Source: Desulfurococcales archaeon (GTDB lineage Archaea > Thermoproteota > Thermoprotei_A > Sulfolobales > NBVN01). Taken from it: a DNA stretch of 7,443 bases. Below the pieces are notes generated by a model. The model saw only the letters and a program-made list of their open reading frames with translations, was not told where the DNA came from and made no database searches. Below, in pieces: positions 1 to 4,923 of this stretch (the first letter of the stretch is position 1; every line of letters starts with the position of its first letter). The translations under genes and the position numbers were made by a program. The stretch covers positions 1 through 7,443 of the forward strand of contig JAGHCP010000035.1 in NCBI GenBank assembly GCA_021160415.1, given 5' to 3'.

Positions 1-890
1 ATGTTGTCCCCGGGGATGGCTTCCTGCAGCTTCTCGTGGTGCATCTCTATAGATCTCACTTCGCCGACAACGCCTGGAGGCATGAACACTATCTTATCGC
101 CGACCTTTATCTTACCTGTCTCAACCCTGCCTACAGGGACTGTACCGACGCCTGATATTGAGTAGACCTCCTGAATAGGTATCCTGAGAGGCTTATCGAT
201 AGGCTTCGGTGGAGGCGTAACCGCGTCTAAGGCCTCGACCAGCGTCGGCCCGTTATACCAAGGCATGTTCTGAGACTTCTGCATGATGTTGTCTCCCGTC
301 CACCCTGAGACAGGCACGAATGGTATCTGGTCGACCTTGTAACCCAGAGACTTCATGAATTTCTTCAGTGTGTTGACAACCTTCTCGTACCTCTCCTTGC
401 TCCACGGAGGGTCTGTGATGTCCATCTTGCTGATGGCAACAACCATCTGGTCGATGCCCATAGTCCTTGCGAGGACGATGTGCTCCATGGTTTGGCCTTC
501 CCTGCTCATACCGGCCTCGAACTCACCTGTCTTCGCCGAAACCACCAGGAGGGCGACGTCCGCCTGGCTCGCACCAGTAATCATGTTCTTAACGAAGTCT
601 CTGTGTCCGGGAGCGTCGATGATTGTCCAGTAGTACTTCGGCGTCTCGAACTTCATGAATGTCAGGGCGATCGTCACTCCTCTGTCTCTCTCCTCCTTAA
701 GCCTGTCAAGGAACCACGCGTACTTCTCGGTCTCCTTACCGGCTTTCTTAGCTGCCTCCTCAACCTCCTTAACCATCTTGGGGTCTAACGCCCCAAGCTC
801 TAGGAGGAGGTGGTCTACTAGGGTGCTCTTACCGTGGTCGACGTGACCGATTACGACCAAGTTCAGGTGTTCTTTCTTCTTACTGCTCAT
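1..890 (-). CDS. tuf: Translation elongation factor 1-alpha (aEF1A / EF-Tu), N-terminal 296 codons, truncated by window edge
   Basis: This GTPase delivers aminoacyl-tRNA to the ribosomal A site. The visible part covers the G domain and most of domain 2. G1 is GHVDHGKS (residues 15-22). The switch I end reads RGVTIALT (about 70-77). G3 is DAPGH (92-96). G4 reads SKMD (154-157) where the family has NKMD, and G5 is SGW (195-197). Domain 2 is recognisable from RIPIQEVYSISG and GRVETG, and the window ends at PGDN plus two bases of the next codon. The ATG at 890 follows a GAGGTGG ribosome-binding site with a 7-nt spacer, and MSSKKKEHLNLVVIGH is a normal archaeal N-terminus. The gene lies downstream of rps7 on the same strand, 127 nt away, with its own TATA-like element. 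The remaining 3' part, roughly a third of the usual length of about 430 residues, is outside the window. The assignment is certain; the G4 change is unusual. Confidence 0.98.
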   Translation of the reverse strand, partial: MSSKKKEHLNLVVIGHVDHGKSTLVDHLLLELGALDPKMVKEVEEAAKKAGKETEKYAWFLDRLKEERDRGVTIALTFMKFETPKYYWTIIDAPGHRDFVKNMITGASQADVALLVVSAKTGEFEAGMSREGQTMEHIVLARTMGIDQMVVAISKMDITDPPWSKERYEKVVNTLKKFMKSLGYKVDQIPFVPVSGWTGDNIMQKSQNMPWYNGPTLVEALDAVTPPPKPIDKPLRIPIQEVYSISGVGTVPVGRVETGKIKVGDKIVFMPPGVVGEVRSIEMHHEKLQEAIPGDN

Positions 891-904
891 GGCATTACCA
901 CCTC
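887..904 (-). promoter_or_regulatory. tuf ribosome-binding site and two-codon upstream ORF overlapping the start
   Basis: GAGGTGG at 904-898 matches the archaeal anti-Shine-Dalgarno and lies 7 nt before the tuf ATG. Between them an out-of-frame ATG at 895-893 opens ATG-CCA-TGA. Its stop (889-887) overlaps the tuf start codon as ATGA. The ribosome-binding site is well supported. Whether the tiny ORF is ever translated is unknown. Confidence 0.7.
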
Positions 905-936
905 GTCACTTCGTCAAGTAGTTAGGGAATGCCTAC

Positions 937-946
937 CTTATAAAAG
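937..946 (-). promoter_or_regulatory. Probable TATA box for tuf
   Basis: On the minus strand the sequence reads CTTTTATAAG, close to the archaeal TATA consensus. It is preceded by an A-rich run (TTAAAAAAC) compatible with a TFB-recognition element. A start about 25 nt downstream would fall near 915, giving a leader of about 25 nt that contains the GAGGTGG site. Placement and sequence fit a promoter, but no transcription start can be seen directly. Confidence 0.6.
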
Positions 947-988
947 TTTTTTAAGCGGAGGTGAACCACCACGAAGAAAGCAGTTGAA

Positions 989-1008
989 TGTTTAAATAAG
1001 TTAAAAAC
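989..1008 (-). promoter_or_regulatory. AT-rich element downstream of rps7: possible T-run terminator or second tuf TATA box
   Basis: The minus strand reads GTTTTTAACTTATTTAAAC, starting 10 nt after the rps7 stop. The T5 tract resembles the oligo-T signals that end archaeal transcripts. The following TTATTTAAAC could equally be a distal TATA box for tuf, with a leader of about 80 nt. The sequence does not decide between the two. The 127-nt rps7-tuf spacer holds nothing else except this, the proximal TATA box and a short GGTG-AAC-CACC inverted repeat (960-970). Confidence 0.35.
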
Positions 1009-1017
1009 AAGGAGCCG

Positions 1018-1611
1018 TCATCTAGAGCTCAGAGCTATTCTCTCGATCTCCTCCTTCTTCGATATTGCGTAGCTCTTCGGGTCGTTATTCGCTGCCGCAA
1101 TTATCTCCTCAGCTAAGCACTCAGCCATGCTCTTAGGCGAGCGGAAAGCAGAGTTGCGGGCCCCCTCAGTTAGGAACCTGAGGGCTAGGTCAACCCTCCT
1201 TAATGGAGCCACGTCAACGGCTACGTGGTATATTATGCCTCCATACATTATCCTCGTCGTCTCCTCCCTAGGCGCCGCGTTCTCAATAGCCCTAACCAGC
1301 ACCTGGAGGGGATTCTCCCCTGTCTTCGCATGTATTATCTCGAAGGCCAGCTTAACGATGTTGTAGGCTAGGTGCTTCTTCCCTGCGTTCCTGCCGTGCC
1401 TCATCAAGTCATTCATCAGTCTCTCAACTATTGGTACCTCAGCCTTACCGAACCTTTTATGCTCGTGTCTCCCACCTGTGTGGGGGAGGTAAACAGGCCT
1501 CAGCGATATATACTTCTTAAGGCTAGGGTCCCTGACCACCACGCCTTCGTAGCTCCACTTACCGAACAGCTTAATCTCGACTGTCCCTATCTTCGGGGCT
1601 TGCTCACTCAT
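1018..1611 (-). CDS. rps7: 30S ribosomal protein uS7 (S7)
   Basis: uS7 nucleates assembly of the 30S head by binding the 3' domain of 16S rRNA, and it contacts E-site tRNA. The protein is 197 residues, normal for archaea. It carries the hallmark stretches VERLMNDLMRHGRNAGKK (about 62-79), GENPLQVLVRAIENAAPRE (about 98-116), YGGIIYHVAVDV (about 123-134), the RRVDLALRFLTEGAR region, and the typical archaeal end EEIIAAANNDPKSYA...KKEEIERIALSSR. The ATG at 1611 has only a weak Shine-Dalgarno candidate. The nearest TATA-like element (1643-1651) would place the transcript start close to 1620, so a very short leader is likely. It is followed by tuf on the same strand, the usual archaeal order. Unusually, rps12 is not directly upstream: a plus-strand gene lies between. 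Confidence 0.98.
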   Translation of the reverse strand: MSEQAPKIGTVEIKLFGKWSYEGVVVRDPSLKKYISLRPVYLPHTGGRHEHKRFGKAEVPIVERLMNDLMRHGRNAGKKHLAYNIVKLAFEIIHAKTGENPLQVLVRAIENAAPREETTRIMYGGIIYHVAVDVAPLRRVDLALRFLTEGARNSAFRSPKSMAECLAEEIIAAANNDPKSYAISKKEEIERIALSSR

Positions 1612-1642
1612 CCCTTATTACCTACGGCTTTTCCACTTAGGA

Positions 1643-1658
1643 CTTTAAAAGATTTAAG
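1643..1658. promoter_or_regulatory. Shared divergent promoter region (rps7 leftward, BFN nuclease gene rightward)
   Basis: The near-palindrome CTTTAAAAG (1643-1651) followed by ATTTAAG (1652-1658) sits between two genes reading away from each other. On the minus strand it reads CTTAAATCTTTTAAAG, TATA-like and 32-40 nt before the rps7 ATG. On the plus strand it would place a start near 1672, just before the likely GTG starts of the nuclease-family gene (1691-1703). The whole divergent spacer is under 100 nt, so one TBP-binding site may serve both directions, or the two overlapping boxes may each serve one. This is inferred from sequence and spacing. Confidence 0.55.
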
Positions 1659-1692
1659 TGCTGTTACGGATTCGAAGATGCCTTAGATGTGT

Positions 1693-1699
1693 GGTGAAG
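1693..1699 (+). promoter_or_regulatory. Candidate ribosome-binding site deciding the BFN gene start
   Basis: GGTGAAG matches the archaeal Shine-Dalgarno core and lies just before GTG at 1703. It overlaps the tandem GTG codons at 1691 and 1694, which themselves lack a visible upstream site and would need near-leaderless initiation. Confidence 0.45.
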
Positions 1700-1702
1700 C
1701 AT

Positions 1703-2227
1703 GTGGGGGAAGCAGCAGAGCTAGTAAAGGTGATTGACTTCGAGCCGCTAATCACGGAGACTGACGGGTTCGAGATGGGTGCCCTCAACTGCATTCTAGA
1801 GAACGGAGACGTCTTAACACTGTATAACGTCCCCCTAGACATAACGAAGGCCATAGCTAAGTTGTCGAGGTACGATGAGGCCGAGATCGGCGGTGGAGAT
1901 CCGAGGGACTCAATATACGAGATCTTAATCATGGTTCAGCCTAGGCTAAGTGAGTTCCGTGACTTCATACACATCGTCGTGATCGACGGATTCAACAGGT
2001 CTATGGGTACCTACAGCGCAAGCGTTTACATGAGTGTTGACGGAATCAACATCAAGAGAACTATGATCCCTTCCCACGCCATTTTCCTTGCCCTGCTATT
2101 CGGTAAGCCTGTCTACGTGACGGAGGAAGTCGTTAGGATATCTAAGGAGCTCGAGGCGGAGGAGGGAGAGGAAGAAGAGGACTTCATGGATTATGAGGAA
2201 GACGAGGAGGAAGAAGAGGAGTTCTGA
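1703..2227 (+). CDS. DUF151 / bifunctional nuclease (BFN) family protein with acidic C-terminal tail
   Basis: The protein resembles the BFN domain family (DUF151, COG1259), some members of which have reported DNase and RNase activity. The core runs from GALNCILENGDVLTLYNVP through a predicted helix (DITKAIAKLSRYD), RDSIYEILIMVQPRL, FIHIVVIDGFNRSMGTYSASVYM, and the signature-like PSHAIFLALLFGKPVYVTEEVV. The last 26 residues are a tail with 19 Asp/Glu, ending in six Glu and a terminal Phe. I prefer GTG at 1703, because GGTGA (1693-1697) lies 5 nt upstream and the product is then 174 residues. GTG at 1691 or 1694 are alternatives. A start at 1658 is unlikely because it lies inside the promoter. 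It is the only plus-strand gene here, divergent from rps7 and convergent with rps12 with a 20-nt gap. Family assignment is good; nuclease activity in this protein and any link to the ribosomal genes are untested. Confidence 0.85.
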   Translation: MGEAAELVKVIDFEPLITETDGFEMGALNCILENGDVLTLYNVPLDITKAIAKLSRYDEAEIGGGDPRDSIYEILIMVQPRLSEFRDFIHIVVIDGFNRSMGTYSASVYMSVDGINIKRTMIPSHAIFLALLFGKPVYVTEEVVRISKELEAEEGEEEEDFMDYEEDEEEEEEF

Positions 2228-2247
2228 GACCGTATCTCCTAACGGAT

Positions 2248-2691
2248 TCACCTGACGGGCTTCTGCTTCTTGCCTTTAATTAAGGCGTCCAGGGAAACAC
2301 CGTTAACCATTATTACCTTATACCTAACACCTGGTAGGTCACCTAGAGACTTGCCCTGGCTCCCCCCGATCCCGGCGATTATTACCTCGTCATGCTCGTC
2401 TATGAAATTCACCCCCCCGTCATACGGAACGAAGGCTGTAACGACCTTCCCGTTCTTGACTAGCTGAACCCTTACGCACTTCCTTAAAGCTGAGTTCGGC
2501 TGCCTTGACTCAACCCCTACCTTCTCCAGCACTATTCCCCTAGCCATCGGGGCCCCTCCCAGGGGGTCGTGCTTCTCCTTAAGCCTAAGCATCCTTATTC
2601 TGAACTCTGTCTGGCTCCACCTGAACTTAAGCCTCTTCAACCTCAACTTCCTTGCTGCATGAAGGCCGTAAGGCGACTTCTTCCCAGTCAT
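2248..2691 (-). CDS. rps12: 30S ribosomal protein uS12 (S12)
   Basis: uS12 sits at the 30S decoding centre and affects tRNA selection accuracy. The 147-residue length is typical of archaeal uS12. Diagnostic stretches are KSPYGLHAARKLR near the N-terminus, GAPMARGIVLEKVGVE, the decoding-loop motif QPNSALRKCVRVQ (about 64-76), NFIDEHDEVII (about 95-105), GDLPGVRYKV (about 117-126) and the basic end KGKKQKPVR. The loop before NFIDEH reads VPYDGG where many archaea have a Pro-Gly-Asp-Gly type sequence, a mild variation. The ATG at 2691 has GGTGG 9 nt upstream. It follows nusA after 49 nt, an interval with a TATA-like element. The stop lies 20 nt from the stop of the convergent nuclease-family gene, so the 3' ends of the two transcripts probably overlap. 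Confidence 0.98.
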   Translation of the reverse strand: MTGKKSPYGLHAARKLRLKRLKFRWSQTEFRIRMLRLKEKHDPLGGAPMARGIVLEKVGVESRQPNSALRKCVRVQLVKNGKVVTAFVPYDGGVNFIDEHDEVIIAGIGGSQGKSLGDLPGVRYKVIMVNGVSLDALIKGKKQKPVR

Positions 2692-2705
2692 GTCTCCATG
2701 CCACC
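2688..2705 (-). promoter_or_regulatory. rps12 ribosome-binding site and three-codon upstream ORF overlapping the start
   Basis: GGTGG (2705-2701) precedes the rps12 ATG with a 9-nt spacer. An earlier out-of-frame ATG at 2699-2697 opens ATG-GAG-ACA-TGA. Its stop overlaps the rps12 start as ATGA, the same arrangement as at tuf. The Shine-Dalgarno role is likely; translation of the tiny ORF is speculative. Confidence 0.6.
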
Positions 2706-2725
2706 TTCTTCGGGTTGTTGCGGAA

Positions 2726-2734
2726 CTTAAAAAC
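2726..2734 (-). promoter_or_regulatory. TATA-like element before rps12, possible internal promoter
   Basis: The minus strand reads GTTTTTAAG within the 49-nt nusA-rps12 spacer, 35 nt before the rps12 ATG. A start about 25 nt downstream would fall near 2705, at the Shine-Dalgarno site. The T5 run could instead be a partial termination signal after nusA. It is one of several TATA-like boxes at similar distances from starts in this locus (rps7, tuf), which favours a promoter role. Confidence 0.4.
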
Positions 2735-2740
2735 GTTACT

Positions 2741-3172
2741 TCATGACACCGACACAGCGTCTATGCCATAGTATCTGCTTAGAATAGCTTTTGCTTTAGC
2801 AACGTTCCTGCCGTTCTTACCGATAGCTATCCCTCTGTCTTCAGGGTCGACTTTCACGTAGAGAACTTTCCTGCCGTCAGGCATCTTATTGAGCCTAATC
2901 TTTAGGACCCTGGCCGGCAGGAAGATATTCTTAGCGAAGTCCTCCAAGCTATCCGCATATTCGACGATCTCTATCCTCCTGCCTAGGATCTTGGAAAGCC
3001 TCTTAACGTTCTTGCCTTTAGCGCCCACGGCAAGCCCGGCCTGCCCCGGAGGCACTATGAAAATTATCGTTCCGGAGTCGTCGTCAATTATGCAGTCCTT
3101 AGCGGAAACTCCAGTAACGTCGCTTAGGAGAGCCATGTAGCGTAGCTCCTCACTCGTCAACTTCACAGGCAC
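2741..3172 (-). CDS. nusA: Archaeal NusA-like transcription factor (two KH domains)
   Basis: Archaeal NusA consists only of the two KH RNA-binding domains of bacterial NusA and lacks the RNA polymerase-binding and S1 domains. From the preferred start it has 143 residues, close to the family length. KH1 carries the GxxG loop in GLAVGAKGKNVKRLSKILG (about 47-65) and continues through IEIVEYADSLEDFAKNIFLPA. KH2 has YVKVDPEDRGIAIGKNGRN (about 105-123) with its own GxxG. I chose GTG at 3172, 1 nt after the eL30 stop. It gives the family-like start MPVKLTSEELRY, with GGTGA (3185-3181) 8 nt upstream. The GTG at 3184 would place the Shine-Dalgarno against the start and add four residues. It is translationally coupled with rpl30e and precedes rps12, the usual archaeal neighbourhood. 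It probably binds nascent or ribosomal RNA; its exact role in archaea is poorly defined. Confidence 0.95.
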   Translation of the reverse strand: MPVKLTSEELRYMALLSDVTGVSAKDCIIDDDSGTIIFIVPPGQAGLAVGAKGKNVKRLSKILGRRIEIVEYADSLEDFAKNIFLPARVLKIRLNKMPDGRKVLYVKVDPEDRGIAIGKNGRNVAKAKAILSRYYGIDAVSVS

Positions 3173-3173
3173 G

Positions 3174-3485
3174 TCAGACCTCACCCTCCTCTAAAAGAGA
3201 TGACTCGCCCGGGTCTAGTATAGCTATCGTTGAAACAGGGTATGGCTTACCAATAGCTACCCCTAAGTCGTAGCTACTGCCGTTGAACCTGACGACCTTA
3301 ATCCCACCTATCCTCGCATAGTACACGACGTCCTCCTCTATCCTTCTAGGCAGCTTAGTAACTAACACGACGCCCTTGGCCTTACCTAGCTTAATCGCCT
3401 CTATGGATCTCTTAGCCCCCAAAACAAACTTACCTGTCTTAATCAGGAGCCTGACCTCGTTGTCAAGGCTTGCCGTCCTAGACAT
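3174..3485 (-). CDS. rpl30e: 50S ribosomal protein eL30 (L30e)
   Basis: This is a small RNA-binding protein of the L7Ae/L30e fold that binds kink-turn RNA in the large subunit of archaea and eukaryotes. From ATG 3485 it has 103 residues, normal for the family. Recognisable parts are the opening helix region with LIKTGKFVLGAKRSIEAIKLGKAKGVV, then VTKLPRR, YYARIGGIKVVRF, the conserved SSYDLGVAIGKPYPVSTIAI (about 70-89) and the final DPGES. The ATG is preferred because GGTGG (3500-3496) is 10 nt upstream. GTG at 3494 lies only 1 nt from that site and adds three residues. It sits 15 nt after the rpoA2 stop and 1 nt before nusA, so it is very probably co-transcribed with both. Confidence 0.97.
   Translation of the reverse strand: MSRTASLDNEVRLLIKTGKFVLGAKRSIEAIKLGKAKGVVLVTKLPRRIEEDVVYYARIGGIKVVRFNGSSYDLGVAIGKPYPVSTIAILDPGESSLLEEGEV
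3179..3189 (-). promoter_or_regulatory. nusA ribosome-binding site inside the rpl30e 3' end
   Basis: GGAGGGTGAGG on the minus strand lies within the last codons of rpl30e. Its GGTGAGG part is 6 nt before GTG 3172, whereas GTG 3184 lies inside it. This favours the shorter NusA and suggests translational coupling to rpl30e. Confidence 0.7.
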
Positions 3486-3495
3486 TCGTCGCACC

Positions 3496-3500
3496 CCACC
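3496..3500 (-). promoter_or_regulatory. rpl30e ribosome-binding site
   Basis: GGTGG directly follows the rpoA2 stop codon. Its 10-nt spacing to ATG 3485 decides the start of eL30 against the GTG at 3494. Confidence 0.6.
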
Positions 3501-4913
3501 TTACTTGTTAACAGGCTTTTTAATTTTGGTTGGATCCATCCTCAACTCAACTAGGGCGGTGCCCACGGGGGCGACCTGCCCTATGATCACGTTCTCAGCC
3601 ACACCCTCTATGCTGTCGGTCTCTCCTGAGGCGCCTGCGTCGAAGAGGTTCTTGACGGTGATTTCGAACGCAGCTCTAGCGAGGACGCTGGGTTTCTCAC
3701 CAGCTATGCCGTGCCTGCCAATCTGCCTTAAACTGCCTGTCCTAGTCATCATGTCAGCCAGCAGCATAATGTGCCGAATGTCCACGTCGAGTCCCTGTTC
3801 GTCTAGTGTATTCTTAATTTCCCTGATTAAGGCTTCCCTCGCCGCCTCTATGCCGAGAACACTCTCTATTTCATGTACGCTGTTGGACTTGGTTTTCGTC
3901 GGGTCAACGCCTTCAATCTTGAGGACTGCGGCGAGATTCGTTCCGTCCGTTATTAGCACGTAGTAGTGCTTCCCGGTCTTCGGGTCCCTCCTCCTCTGAG
4001 CTATGACTTTGTTGATCCCTTTAACGCCTTTCAGCTTCATCCTGAATATCCTGTCCCTGAATTTCTGCGCCTTAATGATGTCGTAGTTCTTAGGCATGTC
4101 AATGATTATTACGTTGGGGTCCTCCGGGTCGGGCTTGACCTTACCGGACAGCGTTTTGCTTTTGGAAAGCGTTTTAATTATGTCCTCCCTCGTCAGTCCC
4201 TTATCCTGAAGCATTGTCGGGTCAAGCGTTATTATGAGTTGATTGCTGAATAGGTCTATGTCCGCAGCTGAAGCAACCGTTTCCAGCTTGGTCATCTCAA
4301 TCCTTCTAGCGACTTCTAAAGCCTTATCCCTATCGTACTTGTGCTCCTCATCCAAATGGATCTCCATCATCGGCGTTTCAGGCATTTTCCTAGCGTCCAC
4401 CAACTCAATTAGCCTGGGGAGGCCTAGAGTCACGTTAAGCTCCCTAACACCTGCGTAGTGGAACGTTCTTAGAGTCATCTGCGTTCCTGGCTCAGCGATT
4501 GACTGAGCTGCGACGGTACCTACGGGCTCGCCAGGATCGACTAAAGCCTTTAAGTAAGTCCTAATTGCGTCGTCCCTTATGACCACCATTTCCTCCTCGG
4601 TTAGTTCCGTGGTGACGCAGGTCTTGAAGAGCTCCCTGACGAGCTCCAGATAAATTCCCTCAGGCAGAACTTCCTTAGCAGGCCCAGCAACCTTCAGAAC
4701 AGCCTCAGCTCTCCTGCGCAGCTCCTTAAACCTTGAAGAAACCTCCTTCTCCTCCTTAATGCCTAGCTCAGCTACCTCCCTGACCAAAACATCCCTGATC
4801 TCGCTCCTCAGCTCCTCAGGAACCTTCTTGAAACGGGATATGACCTTATCAACTAACTGGGCTGGTTGCCCGATCTCCTCAATAATTTCCTCAACTTTTC
4901 CACTGGAACCCAT
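3501..4913 (-). CDS. rpoA2: DNA-directed RNA polymerase subunit A'' (C-terminal part of the largest subunit), with N-terminal extension
   Basis: A'' completes the largest subunit split between A' and A'' in many archaea. It carries the trigger loop, part of the jaw and the clamp base. The trigger-loop base and helix appear as GEPVGTVAAQS (128-138) followed by EPGTQMTLRTFHYAG (141-155), with the nucleotide-contacting Leu148-Arg149 and His152. Next come RELNVTLGLPRLIELVDARK (157-176), DVDIRHIMLLADMMTR (376-391), RQIGRHGIAGEK (396-407) and the ending ENVIIGQVAPVGTALVELRMD. At 470 residues it exceeds the family's usual 390-400; the excess is mainly about 60 helical, charged residues at the N-terminus. 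The ATG at 4913 is well supported by GGTGG (4923-4919) 5 nt upstream, so the extension looks real. The residue before EPGTQ is Ala140 where Gly is the norm. No intein is present. It is 10 nt downstream of rpoA1. Confidence 0.98.
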   Translation of the reverse strand: MGSSGKVEEIIEEIGQPAQLVDKVISRFKKVPEELRSEIRDVLVREVAELGIKEEKEVSSRFKELRRRAEAVLKVAGPAKEVLPEGIYLELVRELFKTCVTTELTEEEMVVIRDDAIRTYLKALVDPGEPVGTVAAQSIAEPGTQMTLRTFHYAGVRELNVTLGLPRLIELVDARKMPETPMMEIHLDEEHKYDRDKALEVARRIEMTKLETVASAADIDLFSNQLIITLDPTMLQDKGLTREDIIKTLSKSKTLSGKVKPDPEDPNVIIIDMPKNYDIIKAQKFRDRIFRMKLKGVKGINKVIAQRRRDPKTGKHYYVLITDGTNLAAVLKIEGVDPTKTKSNSVHEIESVLGIEAAREALIREIKNTLDEQGLDVDIRHIMLLADMMTRTGSLRQIGRHGIAGEKPSVLARAAFEITVKNLFDAGASGETDSIEGVAENVIIGQVAPVGTALVELRMDPTKIKKPVNK

Positions 4914-4918
4914 CTAAA

Positions 4919-4923
4919 CCACC
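4919..4923 (-). promoter_or_regulatory. rpoA2 ribosome-binding site
   Basis: GGTGG fills the start of the 10-nt gap after the rpoA1 stop, 5 nt before ATG 4913. It supports the long form of A'' over a shorter internal start. Confidence 0.7.

Noticed and set aside
960..970. GGTG-AAC-CACC inverted repeat upstream of tuf as an operator
   Set aside because: It is too short and of low information. It lies upstream of the TATA box, but no second copy or known regulator site supports it.
1658..1702. Longer N-terminus for the BFN protein starting at GTG 1658
   Set aside because: This start would lie within the TATA-like element and upstream of the expected transcript start. The extra residues (MLLRIRRCLRC...) do not resemble the family, and later GTG codons fit better.
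1654..1932. 92-codon minus-strand open frame opposite the 5' part of the BFN gene
   Set aside because: It overlaps the clearly conserved BFN coding frame and the divergent promoter, has no family resemblance and no ribosome-binding site.
2230..2245. CCGT-8nt-ACGG inverted repeat between the convergent genes as a hairpin terminator
   Set aside because: The stem is only 4 bp, no T-tract follows on either strand, and archaeal termination does not rely on such hairpins.
3376..3963. 195-codon plus-strand open frame antisense to rpl30e and rpoA2
   Set aside because: It is an antisense shadow of two conserved genes, has no recognisable domain or Shine-Dalgarno, and its composition is what reverse-strand reading of the coding frames would give.
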